This document shows, piece by piece, positions 1 through 9,189 of a stretch of DNA of 64,000 nucleotides. Numbering within the stretch: position 1 is the stretch's first letter; every line of letters starts with the position of its first letter. Below the pieces are notes generated by a model. The model made no database searches. It saw only the letters and a program-made list of their open reading frames with translations, and was not told where the DNA came from. A program made the position numbers and the translations under genes. Origin of the DNA: Candidatus Roizmanbacteria bacterium (GTDB taxonomy: Bacteria; Patescibacteriota; Microgenomatia; UBA1406; GWC2-37-13); the NCBI GenBank assembly GCA_016215445.1, contig JACRJL010000003.1:218924-282923 (forward strand), given 5' to 3'.

Positions 1-1774
1 CTTGTGCCTCCAAGATTACTGGTTGGCCTTTTTCATTTTTATTTAAGTAGTCGATGATTTCTCTGTCTTCTGGATAGTCTTTTTTCAGCCAAGATAAACC
101 ATCAAGGTCTGGTTGGCGGTCGAGCAGACCATAATAAGAAGGAATTGAAAAAAATGGATAGATGAGAATAAAAAAGAAAAAGGATAACCAAACTAGTGTC
201 AGAGCTTTTTTTATTAATATATTTTTGGCGGCTGTTTTTATAAGAAATAAAGTCAAAACAGAGGCTATTCCCATCATCATGAATGCTTGATAACCGAGTT
301 TAAACATGGTGTTGGCGCGGAAGTGGGCTGGATAGATATCTTTTATATAAAAAAATTCGGGGATAATAACAAGAAAAGTACCGAAGGAAAATATGATAAA
401 AAGAAAATCATACAATTGTTTAATGACTCCACTTTGTTTTTTTATTGTTAATAGCAATCCAAACGAAACCCAAAAGAAACCCCAAAGAATAAAAAGCATC
501 CAAAATGGTGAGGCTTGACAGTTGCCTTTTTCAAAAAGGAAAGGTCCGATTTTTCCGAACTGGGTAAGGAATTCGGGGCTACAATTGACGCCTATACCGT
601 TAATAAAAGGAGTGAAATGCCAGGAAAATGGTAGGGCAAGAATTATGAAAGATAGTAAAAGAATTGAGACATTTATGAAAAATCTGCCTGAAAATTTATA
701 GATAAACAAAAATACCGCCATGGTAAGGAGAAGATAGATTGGACCGTCAAAAGCATTAGTCATGTAGTGAACGGCGGTGAGAAAACCAAGGAAGACAGTA
801 TTTAGTATAAAGTATTTAGTATTAAGTATTTTTTTGCTGGTGAAAAACAAAAAAAGAATGGAAATAGTCAGTAACACGAAGGGGATATCAAAGACATGAC
901 CGTGGAGGTCAGCGACAACATAAGAGTAGGAAGGAAATTCGTGGATTGTAAAAGGAATGAATCTTGTCGCGTTTGGATACCAGTATTTTGTCGGATTGTA
1001 TTCCGATAGTATCTGCCAGAAAGGAATAGGTTTATCATTGGGGTAACCTTTGGTAAATAGATATATGGTGTGAAGGTTGCCGCCAAGGTTGACTGTAAAA
1101 GCCCCGATCAATCCATAGATTATGACTGTTATTTTTCTAATTTTTTCTGAATAAAGGCTGATTATATTAATAACAAGGGAAAAGACTTGAGTTACCCCCA
1201 AAGCAAATATAGTGGAAAGAATGAGATTATAACCGATCGAAGGAATTGTGTTTGTTAATCTTATAAGAAACGCGCCGCTCAAATGGCCAAAGTAATAATA
1301 GTTTATGGAAAGAGGAGCGTACCAAATGTCTTTGGGTGGAAAGAACTGTGTTTTCAGAATCGAGTTTATGAAGCCAAAGTCCATAAATTTTTCAAGGCTT
1401 CTTATCGAAGGCTCCTGGGATCTTATATAAGTCCAAAACAAAAAAGCCACCAGGAATAGAATCTCTTCAAAAATCAAAATAAATAAGGTCGAGCGTGAAA
1501 AGCGGGTTTTATTATCGCTTTTGAAGATGAAATAGTTAATTAAGACAAAAATCCCAATTAAAAGAAATAGACTCATTCTGTCAAAAGGAAGAATTTTGAT
1601 AGTTCCGAGGATATAAGTAGCGTAAGTAACAAAAATAATTGTCAAGACTTTGGCAAAAGGATATCCGAGGTCAAATGAAAATCGACCAAAAATCTTTCTT
1701 GTCAAAGGAAAAAATACCAATCCGATTGCAAAAAGCCAAACATACCATTGAAGCGAAGTAAAAAGCCAAGTCAT
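1..1774 (-). CDS. DUF2298 (Chlor_Arch_YYY) membrane protein, C-terminus cut by window edge
   Basis: A reading frame of 591 codons runs from ATG 1774 off the left edge. It is very hydrophobic, with about a dozen predicted membrane segments. Family hallmarks of DUF2298 are visible: 'MDFGFINSILKT' and 'INYYYFGHLSGA' near residues 130-165, and 'HEFPSYSYVVADLHGHVFDIP' further on. The family is usually seen as GT-C-like membrane glycosyltransferases of unknown substrate; that role is inferred, not shown. A TATAAT box sits 8 nt before the ATG and overlaps the divergent valS promoter. A 14-bp tandem repeat (797-830) lies inside the frame and encodes Asn/Thr/Leu-rich residues. The family assignment is firm, the function is not. 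Confidence 0.85.
   Translation of the reverse strand, partial: MTWLFTSLQWYVWLFAIGLVFFPLTRKIFGRFSFDLGYPFAKVLTIIFVTYATYILGTIKILPFDRMSLFLLIGIFVLINYFIFKSDNKTRFSRSTLFILIFEEILFLVAFLFWTYIRSQEPSIRSLEKFMDFGFINSILKTQFFPPKDIWYAPLSINYYYFGHLSGAFLIRLTNTIPSIGYNLILSTIFALGVTQVFSLVINIISLYSEKIRKITVIIYGLIGAFTVNLGGNLHTIYLFTKGYPNDKPIPFWQILSEYNPTKYWYPNATRFIPFTIHEFPSYSYVVADLHGHVFDIPFVLLTISILFLFFTSKKILNTKYFILNTVFLGFLTAVHYMTNAFDGPIYLLLTMAVFLFIYKFSGRFFINVSILLLSFIILALPFSWHFTPFINGIGVNCSPEFLTQFGKIGPFLFEKGNCQASPFWMLFILWGFFWVSFGLLLTIKKQSGVIKQLYDFLFIIFSFGTFLVIIPEFFYIKDIYPAHFRANTMFKLGYQAFMMMGIASVLTLFLIKTAAKNILIKKALTLVWLSFFFFILIYPFFSIPSYYGLLDRQPDLDGLSWLKKDYPEDREIIDYLNKNEKGQPVILEAQ
797..830. repeat. 14-bp tandem repeat inside the DUF2298 gene
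   Basis: AGTATTTAGTATAA (797-810) and AGTATTTAGTATTA (811-824), 13 of 14 identical, plus a partial third copy AGTATT. In frame in the minus-strand gene, giving 'NTKYFILNT'. Confidence 0.65.
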
Positions 1775-1782
1775 ATCTTTTT

Positions 1783-1788
1783 ATTATA
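1783..1788 (-). promoter_or_regulatory. -10 box of the DUF2298 gene
   Basis: TATAAT on the minus strand, 8 nt before ATG 1774. It overlaps the plus-strand -10 box of valS. No clear -35 is seen. The spacing implies a leaderless or nearly leaderless transcript. Confidence 0.5.
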
Positions 1789-1792
1789 TAAT
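1787..1792 (+). promoter_or_regulatory. -10 box of valS
   Basis: TATAAT on the plus strand, 11 nt before the valS ATG at 1804, so the leader would be only about 4-5 nt. No good -35 is visible. Confidence 0.5.
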
Positions 1793-1803
1793 ATGAAAAC
1801 GTT

Positions 1804-4023
1804 ATGGACTCAAAATTTCAACCGCAACTGGTCGAGGAAAAATTATATCAGGAATGGGAAGAAAAAGGTTTAATCTCGGTGAATAAAGGTAAACCATTTA
1901 CTATTTTAATGCCTCCTCCCAATGCTAATGCTTCCCTTCACGCTGGCCATGGAATGTATTCGGTCGAAGACATTATGATACGATATAAAAGATTGAGGGG
2001 CTATGCTTCTTTGTGGATTCCAGGTACAGACCACGCTGGTTTTGAGACCCAATTCGTTTTCGAAAAACACCTTGCTAAACAGGGAAAATCCAGATTTGAT
2101 TTTAATAGGCAAACTTTATACGAAAATATTCATAGTTTTGTAAAAGAGAATTCGGGATTAATCTATAATCAATTTAAAAAATTAGGTTTCTTAGCTGATT
2201 GGAACAGGAGCGTTTTTACCCTTGACGAACACGTTTTAAAAACCGTTTTGGAAACTTTTACCAAGATGGAAAAGGAGGGTTATGTCTATAAAGATGAATA
2301 TATAGTCAACTATTGTACACATGACGGAACGTCTTTATCAGAATTAGAAACGGTTCATGTCGAAAGGAAAGATCCTCTTTATTATCTTAAGTATGGCCCT
2401 TTTGTTTTAGCGACGGTTCGACCGGAGACAAAGTTTGGCGATACGGCTGTTGCCGTTCATCCAAAAGATAAGCGTTACAAAAAATGGGTTGGCCAAGAAG
2501 TTGAAGTGGAAGGATTATTGGGAAAGTTTAAGATAAAAGTTATTGCCGACGAAATGGTCGACATGAAGTTTGGGACAGGCGTTGTTAAGATAACTCCTGC
2601 TCATGATCCCAATGACTTTGAGGCGGGGAAGAGGCACGGTTTGGAAGTTAAAAAAATTATTAATATTGACGGCAGATTGAATGAATTGGCTGGGCCATAT
2701 GCAGGTCTAAAAGTGAAACAAGCAAGAGTAAAAGTCATTGAAGATCTACAAAAAAAGGGTCTAATAAAAAAGATTGACAGTAACTATATTCACTCGGTGA
2801 CTGTCTGTTATAAGTGTGGCCGCGATTTGGAGCCGACAATTATCCCTAACTGGTTTATTAAAGTGAAAGATCTTAAAAAACCAGTTATAGAAGCCGTAAA
2901 AAAGGAAAAGATCAAATTCTTTCCTAAAAGATTCAAGAAACAAATTCTACAGTGGTTAGAAGTGATGCATGATTGGCCGATCAGTCGACAGATTGCTTGG
3001 GGAATAAGAATTCCGGTTTGGTATCTTATCAATGGAAATGAAAGCAAAATTTGGTTGAGTTTTATTGATCATGAAGGGAAGTTTAAAATGGGAACGATCC
3101 AACAATATTTAGATAAAGGGTACAACCTTGATGAGATAAAAAAAGGGCTTCAACAAATCACTGTTCCCATTTATAAACAGGAACAAGTTAAATATTTAAT
3201 TTCGGTTGATGAGCCAAAAGATAGTCAAAATTGGATTCAGGAAACCGATACTTTTGACACTTGGTTTTCGTCCGGTCAATGGCCCCTCGTGACTTTAAAA
3301 AAAGAAGAGTATAAAATTAGATTCCCGACCGATGTTATGGGAACTCTATCCGATATACTGCCTTTTTGGGTTTCCCGAATGATTATGTTTTCTCTTTACG
3401 CTAAAAAAGAAATTCCCTTTAAAAATGTCTATCTTTGGTCAAAAGTTGTCGACAGTAAAGGTCAGAAGATGAGTAAAAGCAAGGGAAATGTCATCAATCC
3501 GATTGATCTGGTAAATAAGTATGGCGCCGATGCTTTCCGAGCCTCCTTGATTTTTGGCACCAGCCCGGGAGGAAACGTGCCTTTAGCGGAAGAAAAAGTC
3601 ATCGGTATGAGAAATTTTACAAATAAGATTTGGAATATTGGGCGGTTCATTTACATGAACAAAAACCCAAATGACAAGACCCAAATGACAAATAAAATCC
3701 AAAGTTCAAATGACAAAATTATTAAACAACTAAGAAAAGAATTTGAAGAAGAGAGAAAGAAATATATCAAATCTATGGATGGGTACCGTTTTTCACAGGC
3801 ATTGGGGTTAGTTTACGAGTTTATTTGGCACAGATTTGCCGACTATTATATCGAGCAATTGAAAGACGAGGTAATTAATGGTAATATAGAAGCTCGGAAA
3901 ACTTTGGAGGAAATTTATTTAGGTAATTTAAAAATGCTCCATCCATTTATTCCTTTTGTCACAGAGGCGGTGTGGAAAGTTTTTAAGGGAGAAGAAAAAA
4001 GTATATTGAATGAAAGTTTATAA
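1804..4023 (+). CDS. valS: Valine--tRNA ligase
   Basis: Class I aminoacyl-tRNA synthetase that charges tRNA-Val in the cytoplasm. The HIGH-type motif is in 'PPPNANASLHAGHG' (about residues 37-50). The CP1 editing region follows, then a CYKC pair at 335-338, 'DTFDTWFSSGQWP', and the KMSKS loop at 555-559. At 739 aa it is shorter than the usual 850-950: it stops just after the 'HPFIPFVTEAVW' helix and lacks the C-terminal coiled-coil arm. Residues 619-638 are an Asn/Lys/Thr-rich stretch encoded by a short DNA repeat (3658-3717), where other ValRS have a conserved 'LSLADRWIL'-type segment. It leads the group with rpmH, yidC and jag. Identification is certain. Confidence 0.98.
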   Translation: MDSKFQPQLVEEKLYQEWEEKGLISVNKGKPFTILMPPPNANASLHAGHGMYSVEDIMIRYKRLRGYASLWIPGTDHAGFETQFVFEKHLAKQGKSRFDFNRQTLYENIHSFVKENSGLIYNQFKKLGFLADWNRSVFTLDEHVLKTVLETFTKMEKEGYVYKDEYIVNYCTHDGTSLSELETVHVERKDPLYYLKYGPFVLATVRPETKFGDTAVAVHPKDKRYKKWVGQEVEVEGLLGKFKIKVIADEMVDMKFGTGVVKITPAHDPNDFEAGKRHGLEVKKIINIDGRLNELAGPYAGLKVKQARVKVIEDLQKKGLIKKIDSNYIHSVTVCYKCGRDLEPTIIPNWFIKVKDLKKPVIEAVKKEKIKFFPKRFKKQILQWLEVMHDWPISRQIAWGIRIPVWYLINGNESKIWLSFIDHEGKFKMGTIQQYLDKGYNLDEIKKGLQQITVPIYKQEQVKYLISVDEPKDSQNWIQETDTFDTWFSSGQWPLVTLKKEEYKIRFPTDVMGTLSDILPFWVSRMIMFSLYAKKEIPFKNVYLWSKVVDSKGQKMSKSKGNVINPIDLVNKYGADAFRASLIFGTSPGGNVPLAEEKVIGMRNFTNKIWNIGRFIYMNKNPNDKTQMTNKIQSSNDKIIKQLRKEFEEERKKYIKSMDGYRFSQALGLVYEFIWHRFADYYIEQLKDEVINGNIEARKTLEEIYLGNLKMLHPFIPFVTEAVWKVFKGEEKSILNESL
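3658..3717 (+). repeat. CAAATGACAA microrepeat inside valS
   Basis: Three spaced copies of CAAATGACAA or close variants, joined by AAATCC-type words, lie in frame in valS. The same word family occurs between genes at 36290-36350. In valS it yields a low-complexity peptide of about 20 residues. Confidence 0.6.
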
Positions 4024-4038
4024 ATTATTAATAATGTC

Positions 4039-4173
4039 ATGAAAAGAACTTGGCAACCAAAAAAGGCAAAAAGACAAAAAAAACACGGGTTTTTGAAAAG
4101 AATGAAGACCCATGACGGAAGAAAAGTCTTAAAAAGAAGAAGAAATAAAGGTAGGAAAAAACTGTCAGTCTAA
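4039..4173 (+). CDS. rpmH: 50S ribosomal protein L34
   Basis: A 44-codon gene. The start '[13 protein letters not shown]' and the end '[12 protein letters not shown]' match the L34 pattern (usual length 44-46). It is a component of the large ribosomal subunit. It lies 15 nt after valS and 7 nt before yidC, and the ATG at 4039 has no Shine-Dalgarno. In most bacteria rnpA (RNase P protein) lies between rpmH and yidC; here there is no room for it. dnaA is also not next door. Confidence 0.97.
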   Translation: MKRTWQPKKAKRQKKHGFLKRMKTHDGRKVLKRRRNKGRKKLSV

Positions 4174-4180
4174 ATAACCC

Positions 4181-4969
4181 ATGTTAAATCCATCATTTTT
4201 TAATACAATACTCGTTTTTCCAATCCTTAATTTATTGGTTTTGCTTTATAAGGTATTTTTGTTTGTAAAACTTCCGGGAGCTTTAGGATTTGCCATCATT
4301 GGCTTGACTGTTTTAGTCAGAGGAGTCTTCCAACCTTTTTTCAAGCAACAGATGGAAACGACGAAAAAAATGCAAGACTTAAAACCGCAGTTAGATAAGC
4401 TTTCCGAGAAACATAAGAATGACCAGAAACAACTACAGCAGGAGCAACTGAAACTTTACAATCAAGCCGGCATCAATCCTGCCTCCGGATGCTTATTTAT
4501 GATTATCCAGATTCCGGTTTTTATTGGCCTTTATAACACTTTATCGGTATTTTTGACCAATGGTCAGGGTACAAAGGCGATTACCGAGATTAACAATGTT
4601 CTATACGCGCCATTTTTGAAAATAACCTCAATTGATCCTTGGTTTTTTGGATTTAATTTGGCTATTACTCCAAAACAATCAGGTCAGTGGTTTTATCTTT
4701 TGATTCCTTTGGTGACAGGAATATTGCAGTATTTTCAAGCCGTCTCAATGACACCTCCAAGCGCAACTTCGCAGGTCGTCAAGTCAGACAAAGATAAAAA
4801 GAACGACTCCGGAGACTTTCAAAAAGCCATGAATACCCAGATGAAGTTTTTATTTCCAATCATGATTGGTTGGTTTTCTTATACCTTACCGTTTGGTCTG
4901 TCTTTATATTGGAACATTTTTTCCCTGTTTAGTATTATTCAAGGTAGGCAATTAAAAGTTAAAAATTAA
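4181..4969 (+). CDS. yidC: Membrane protein insertase YidC/Oxa1/Alb3
   Basis: Inserts proteins into the cytoplasmic membrane. The 262-aa protein is of the short Gram-positive/Oxa1 type without the large periplasmic domain of proteobacterial YidC. A first membrane segment (about 8-30) is followed by 'GLTVLVRGVFQPFF', whose Arg fits the hydrophilic-groove residue. Next comes a charged cytoplasmic hairpin (about 65-90, Lys/Gln-rich), then 'GCLFMIIQIPVFIGLYNTL' and further membrane helices. No lipobox is seen. It sits between rpmH and jag, the classical order apart from missing rnpA. The secretion/pilus-like genes downstream are possible clients (inference). Confidence 0.95.
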   Translation: MLNPSFFNTILVFPILNLLVLLYKVFLFVKLPGALGFAIIGLTVLVRGVFQPFFKQQMETTKKMQDLKPQLDKLSEKHKNDQKQLQQEQLKLYNQAGINPASGCLFMIIQIPVFIGLYNTLSVFLTNGQGTKAITEINNVLYAPFLKITSIDPWFFGFNLAITPKQSGQWFYLLIPLVTGILQYFQAVSMTPPSATSQVVKSDKDKKNDSGDFQKAMNTQMKFLFPIMIGWFSYTLPFGLSLYWNIFSLFSIIQGRQLKVKN

Positions 4970-4976
4970 AATTATT

Positions 4977-5450
4977 ATGGATAAATCAGAAGTAATCAAA
5001 ACAGAAACAGAGGCTTTGCTTTCCAAAATGGTCGATAAATTTACAGTCGAAGTCATAGACGAAGAGGGAATTTTCCAGGTTATTATTAAGACAGAGGAAG
5101 AAGTTTCAACAGTTATAGGTCGCCACGGAGAAACCATCAGGGCGATCCAGAAGATTTTAGAGGTAATTTTGTATAAAAAATTTGGAGAGACAGTTGAGAT
5201 CTTGGTTAATGTTAATGACTTTCGAGAAAAACAGCAAGAGAGGCTTGAAACTTTAGCAAGTGAATACGCTGAAAAGACCCAAAGTAGTCACAACCCGAGT
5301 TTCATCCGTAACCTGTCGTCTTATGAAAGGAAACTGATTCATGAATTTGTCACTAAAAACTTTCCTGAGCTGACGACTTATTCAATCGGCGAAGGTAGGG
5401 AAAGAAGGTTGGTTGTTGACATGAAAACCAACACTCCAGTAAGCGCTTAA
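4977..5450 (+). CDS. jag: RNA-binding protein Jag/KhpB (KH and R3H domains)
   Basis: A 157-aa protein with a KH domain (about residues 40-85, signature 'STVIGRHGETIRAIQKIL', i.e. the GxxG loop as GRHG) and a C-terminal R3H domain (about 90-152, 'SSYERKLIHEFV...SIGEGRERRLVV', with the Arg-x3-His spacing as RKLIH). The N-terminal Jag_N domain of Firmicutes proteins is missing or replaced by a short region. Jag/KhpB binds RNA and in Gram-positives affects cell elongation and division; that role is transferred knowledge. It lies 7 nt after yidC, as in most bacteria. Confidence 0.93.
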   Translation: MDKSEVIKTETEALLSKMVDKFTVEVIDEEGIFQVIIKTEEEVSTVIGRHGETIRAIQKILEVILYKKFGETVEILVNVNDFREKQQERLETLASEYAEKTQSSHNPSFIRNLSSYERKLIHEFVTKNFPELTTYSIGEGRERRLVVDMKTNTPVSA

Positions 5451-5465
5451 AATCCAATTTCCTGC

Positions 5466-5494
5466 TTGTCTAATAGCTTCATTTTTGCTACAGT
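5466..5494 (+). promoter_or_regulatory. Extended -10 promoter of the 1222-aa gene
   Basis: -35 TTGTCT (5466-5471), 17-nt spacer, -10 TACAGT (5489-5494) with the TGn extension. The -10 ends 9 nt before ATG 5504, so the predicted start site is within about 3 nt of the ATG. Confidence 0.55.
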
Positions 5495-5503
5495 GATATT
5501 TAT

Positions 5504-8500
5504 ATGAATCCAGGTGATGCTGAGCAAAATCCCCAGGAAAAAAATGCCGCCCAGAGTGCTGCTGAAGTAGCAAAACAGTTAATCTTGGAAATCAGACAGG
5601 AAAGAGCGGCTCAATTGGAAGCAATTGCCAATGAAGGTGATCCTGACAAAGCCCAGCAGCTGCGCGACCAGTTATCAGCAGAAATCCAAAAAGAATTGAA
5701 AGATAAACTTCATCTAGATGCTGATCAGGCAAAGGAAGCCAAAGATCAAAACAAGCAAGAAGATTTTGAAAAAAACGCTAAAGAAGTCAAAAAAACTATT
5801 CTTGAAGCCAAAGAGATGCTTGATAAGGATATCCATATCGGCGACCAAAAAACTGAAACATTAATTAAAGAGATCGCGAGTTTGATTGAAAAAGGCGAGA
5901 TCACTGACGACCAGACAGTTGCCATAGAAAGAGGTTTAGATAGATGGCTTTCAGGAGCAGAGAAGATCGTACTTTCTACTGGAGATCAAAAAAGCAATTT
6001 TGAAAAGGCAGTCGATTCGTTGCTTGATCAAGATCAAGAAGCCGGCCGGAAAATCGTCGATTTTATAAAAAAAGACGCCACTGATTTCGGTCAAACAGCG
6101 GAAAAAGTGGCGGAGAAATTTGACGTACCAAAAACCGAAGCGGAAATCCGAGATGCGTTCGACGATCAGTTAGGTTCAGAAGCTTTCAGAGGAGACCTTC
6201 AGTATTACTCTAAAAGATTCACAACGGATCAGATTAATCTTTTGGAAAAATTTTACTCGCCTAAAAAGTTTCTTGCCTATCTCGAAGAAATGGAAATAGG
6301 TGTTTCTTCTGGTAATAAAGTTGATCCGGAAAGACTCAAATATATTAAAGAGAGAAAAGATGATTTGAGGAGGCAGTTAAAGGAACACTCACAGGAAACA
6401 AAACAGGAAATCTCAGAGTCAAAACTAAACGAATTAGTGGAGAAAAATTGGATGCAGGAAGTTTCCAGGGAGATAAACTGGAAGGTTTCGGAAGTAGTCA
6501 ATCAGCTTTTTTTGGAGTTACAACAAAAACGTCCAGACAAATTTTATGAAGAAATCATGCAAGAAGATATTTTTCAAGGTCCGGCCCAGATTCAACACGC
6601 CATTCAAAGAGCCCTGAATACACTTTATTCAAAATTCTCAGAAATTGAAAAAAATGAAAGGGATCCGTTGCACGATAAAGTCAATAATTTAAATATTAAA
6701 CTTTATCGTTATGCTGCTCCTGAATCATATATAGATGAACGTGACGGTAAGGTTTATCCCAGATTAAAGCCATTGCCTTTTGGCCAGGATATTCCTTTGA
6801 GCGAATTTATTCAGTATCTAAATGTGACAATCGATCATACTATCCATCGAACAGAATACTTTCATAATGCCCGGGCTATGTTCAATCATCCGCCTGGTGA
6901 AAAAGGTTTTTATTCCCAGCTTGGAGGCTATGCAGAAAGTTTAAAGGGAACAGATATAGACGAAATCATGCTCCTTCCCGACGGGCAGTATGTATTACAG
7001 GCTTATCATCTTTATGAAAAAATGCTCGAAGAAGACTTTGCTTCACTTGACTGGCGCCACCGTCCTGATCAATTTACAAATCAATTACAACGTATCAACA
7101 GCAAAATCGAACAAGAAGTTATTGATATGTTGGGACTCTTTTATCCTTCCCTATCGAGAGAACGGGTAAGAAATATTGTCAACTCCGCCGTCGGAATAGG
7201 TAGGGGAATGTTTTTGACCGAAGCGGAAAAATCAGCTTACGCCGATCCTGTAGATGCAGAGGGAAGTGGAATGGTAGCTTCTTACTCGACCAATGATTCT
7301 GGTTCTCTTACTGTATTTAATCCTCTTCATGTCGCGTTAAGATGGCAGGGTGAACATCTTTGGAACATGATGTACTTTATGCCTGTAGAAGGAACTCCTG
7401 GTAAAGCGTGGAATCATAAACAAGCCTGGGTAAACATGGGTAAGTATATGAATTCATTTCTTTCTGGAAAAGCCGGCGGCGGTCGGGGAGACATTCCATT
7501 ATATGGAGTAAAAAAACCATATAAAATTTTTGCCGACGAAATGATTGATTTATTAAACGTTGGAGGTCCGGCTAAAAGAAAAGGTTGGCGAATGCTTTAT
7601 AGCATGGAAGGGCATTATGTATATGATAAAGATGCTGAAGGAAAAGCAACATTTAATGCTTTGCAAACATTTAAAGCAATGGAAGCGATTGGTTACGAAT
7701 CAATTTTCAACTTTATCGATACTCAATTAAAAAGTTTTGGAGGAGATCTTTTAAAAGCGACAGAAGGAAAAGGATTACAAAGAAGAAATGAACTTTTTAA
7801 ATATATGTTCAAGAGATATTTTTTTCAAGGCAGTGAAAAAGAATTTCAGGAAAACGATTTTAATAACTATATGAAAGATCTTACTAAAGAAGGAGAAGAA
7901 TCAGCCTTTAAAAAAGTTCGCGAAGGAAAAGCATCGGGTGATAATTGGGACGAGATTGTCCAGAATGAAATATCCTTGAATTTTCTGGAAGATTTTCTCG
8001 CCCACTATGTGGCTGAAAGATTTCCTTCCAAGTTCTTGAGGATGGATCGTAACCGTTTTCACGCCAAAGGCGTCAGTCGTTGGGAAAGTACTTATCAACA
8101 GATGAAATCAAAAGGTTGGGAAAGAGCAAAGTTTGACAAGGTTATGAAAGATATGACTATGACTGAAATGCTTTTCCGAAGAAAGATTAGCGAACTTATA
8201 AGAGCACAAATTGGTTTGGATAAAGAGTTGACCTTAGATAAGATTGAAAATCTGCCTTACCGTTTAGATGAAAAAACTATTAGAGAATTGCTTTCAAAAA
8301 ACGCCGATGGTAAAGAAGGATTTTTGTCTAATGAAAGGATTGAAGACGTCGTTGCCTTATTTAAACAGATAAAAATTAACTTTGATAATTTCGACTTTTT
8401 AAATGACCGGGCGTCCGAGGAAATAAGAAAATATTCTTTTACTTTTGGACTAGAGGATACAGACGTTTCTTTGATGGCTTTCCGCGGAACAGGTCCGAGG

Positions 8501-9172
8501 ATGATTGCCCGGGCAATCAAAGATACTGGTAGTTTGGAGGCAGAAGTTGTTCCTTGGATTTTGAATATGCCCCAGCTTTTAAATGAAATAGCTACAAACG
8601 GTAGTTATGATTTTTCCAAAATTATTGAATATTTAAAAAAAGCGCAAATGGCATTGACTATGGTTCATGGTCCGCCAGCTACATACGAATATGTTTATAA
8701 GATCGCCGGTCTTGTCATCAACTATTTTAAAAAAGATACTATCGCTAAACCTTTGTTTGGTTTATTTGGGCAAGGCAGGCTCAATTCTATCGCTGCCGAA
8801 TATGCCGGTCGGGGAACAGCTGTTTGGGAATGGGATGTACGCGACATTGATAATTTTATTACTGCTATGGAATCAAATCGATTACTTCCTAAACAGCCTT
8901 TTGATATGCAGGGAGGAAAAATTAAAGGGCCCAAATACGAAAATATCTGGTGGAAACTACCCTTTTTGGATAAACATATTAAATTTCCATTACTAAAAAA
9001 ACTAAAAGTTGATTTTCCATATAATTCGACCAAAATGAGAGCGGATTTTGGCGCTTCCGGAAAAGATATTACTTTATCAATGATCTATCAGTTCCTTCCA
9101 ATATTAGGTGCGTTTCTCATTTGGCAGTATATAAACAAGGCCAGAGAAGAAGCAGAAGGAAAGAAAAAATAA
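5504..9172 (+). CDS. Very large tail-anchored protein of unknown function (1222 aa)
   Basis: I do not recognise a family. There is no signal peptide. Residues 1 to about 380 are strongly charged, Glu/Lys/Gln-rich and probably coiled coil. The middle (about 400-1120) is mixed and looks globular, with aromatic-rich stretches. Near the C-terminus (about 1192-1212) is one hydrophobic segment 'MIYQFLPILGAFLIWQYI' followed by a basic tail, so the bulk probably faces the cytoplasm from a tail anchor. A good promoter stands right before it. The next gene, 17 nt on, encodes a VirB2-like membrane protein, and a VirB6-like gene follows on the other strand. This makes a structural or scaffold role in that machinery plausible, but it is inference only. 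Confidence 0.85.
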   Translation: MNPGDAEQNPQEKNAAQSAAEVAKQLILEIRQERAAQLEAIANEGDPDKAQQLRDQLSAEIQKELKDKLHLDADQAKEAKDQNKQEDFEKNAKEVKKTILEAKEMLDKDIHIGDQKTETLIKEIASLIEKGEITDDQTVAIERGLDRWLSGAEKIVLSTGDQKSNFEKAVDSLLDQDQEAGRKIVDFIKKDATDFGQTAEKVAEKFDVPKTEAEIRDAFDDQLGSEAFRGDLQYYSKRFTTDQINLLEKFYSPKKFLAYLEEMEIGVSSGNKVDPERLKYIKERKDDLRRQLKEHSQETKQEISESKLNELVEKNWMQEVSREINWKVSEVVNQLFLELQQKRPDKFYEEIMQEDIFQGPAQIQHAIQRALNTLYSKFSEIEKNERDPLHDKVNNLNIKLYRYAAPESYIDERDGKVYPRLKPLPFGQDIPLSEFIQYLNVTIDHTIHRTEYFHNARAMFNHPPGEKGFYSQLGGYAESLKGTDIDEIMLLPDGQYVLQAYHLYEKMLEEDFASLDWRHRPDQFTNQLQRINSKIEQEVIDMLGLFYPSLSRERVRNIVNSAVGIGRGMFLTEAEKSAYADPVDAEGSGMVASYSTNDSGSLTVFNPLHVALRWQGEHLWNMMYFMPVEGTPGKAWNHKQAWVNMGKYMNSFLSGKAGGGRGDIPLYGVKKPYKIFADEMIDLLNVGGPAKRKGWRMLYSMEGHYVYDKDAEGKATFNALQTFKAMEAIGYESIFNFIDTQLKSFGGDLLKATEGKGLQRRNELFKYMFKRYFFQGSEKEFQENDFNNYMKDLTKEGEESAFKKVREGKASGDNWDEIVQNEISLNFLEDFLAHYVAERFPSKFLRMDRNRFHAKGVSRWESTYQQMKSKGWERAKFDKVMKDMTMTEMLFRRKISELIRAQIGLDKELTLDKIENLPYRLDEKTIRELLSKNADGKEGFLSNERIEDVVALFKQIKINFDNFDFLNDRASEEIRKYSFTFGLEDTDVSLMAFRGTGPRMIARAIKDTGSLEAEVVPWILNMPQLLNEIATNGSYDFSKIIEYLKKAQMALTMVHGPPATYEYVYKIAGLVINYFKKDTIAKPLFGLFGQGRLNSIAAEYAGRGTAVWEWDVRDIDNFITAMESNRLLPKQPFDMQGGKIKGPKYENIWWKLPFLDKHIKFPLLKKLKVDFPYNSTKMRADFGASGKDITLSMIYQFLPILGAFLIWQYINKAREEAEGKKK

Positions 9173-9174
9173 TT

Positions 9175-9183
9175 TGCTATCAT
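9175..9183 (+). promoter_or_regulatory. Extended -10 promoter before the Cys-rich VirB2-like gene
   Basis: TGC followed by TATCAT (9178-9183), ending 6 nt before ATG 9190. The predicted start site falls on the ATG itself. No clear -35. Confidence 0.4.
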
Positions 9184-9189
9184 TAATTT

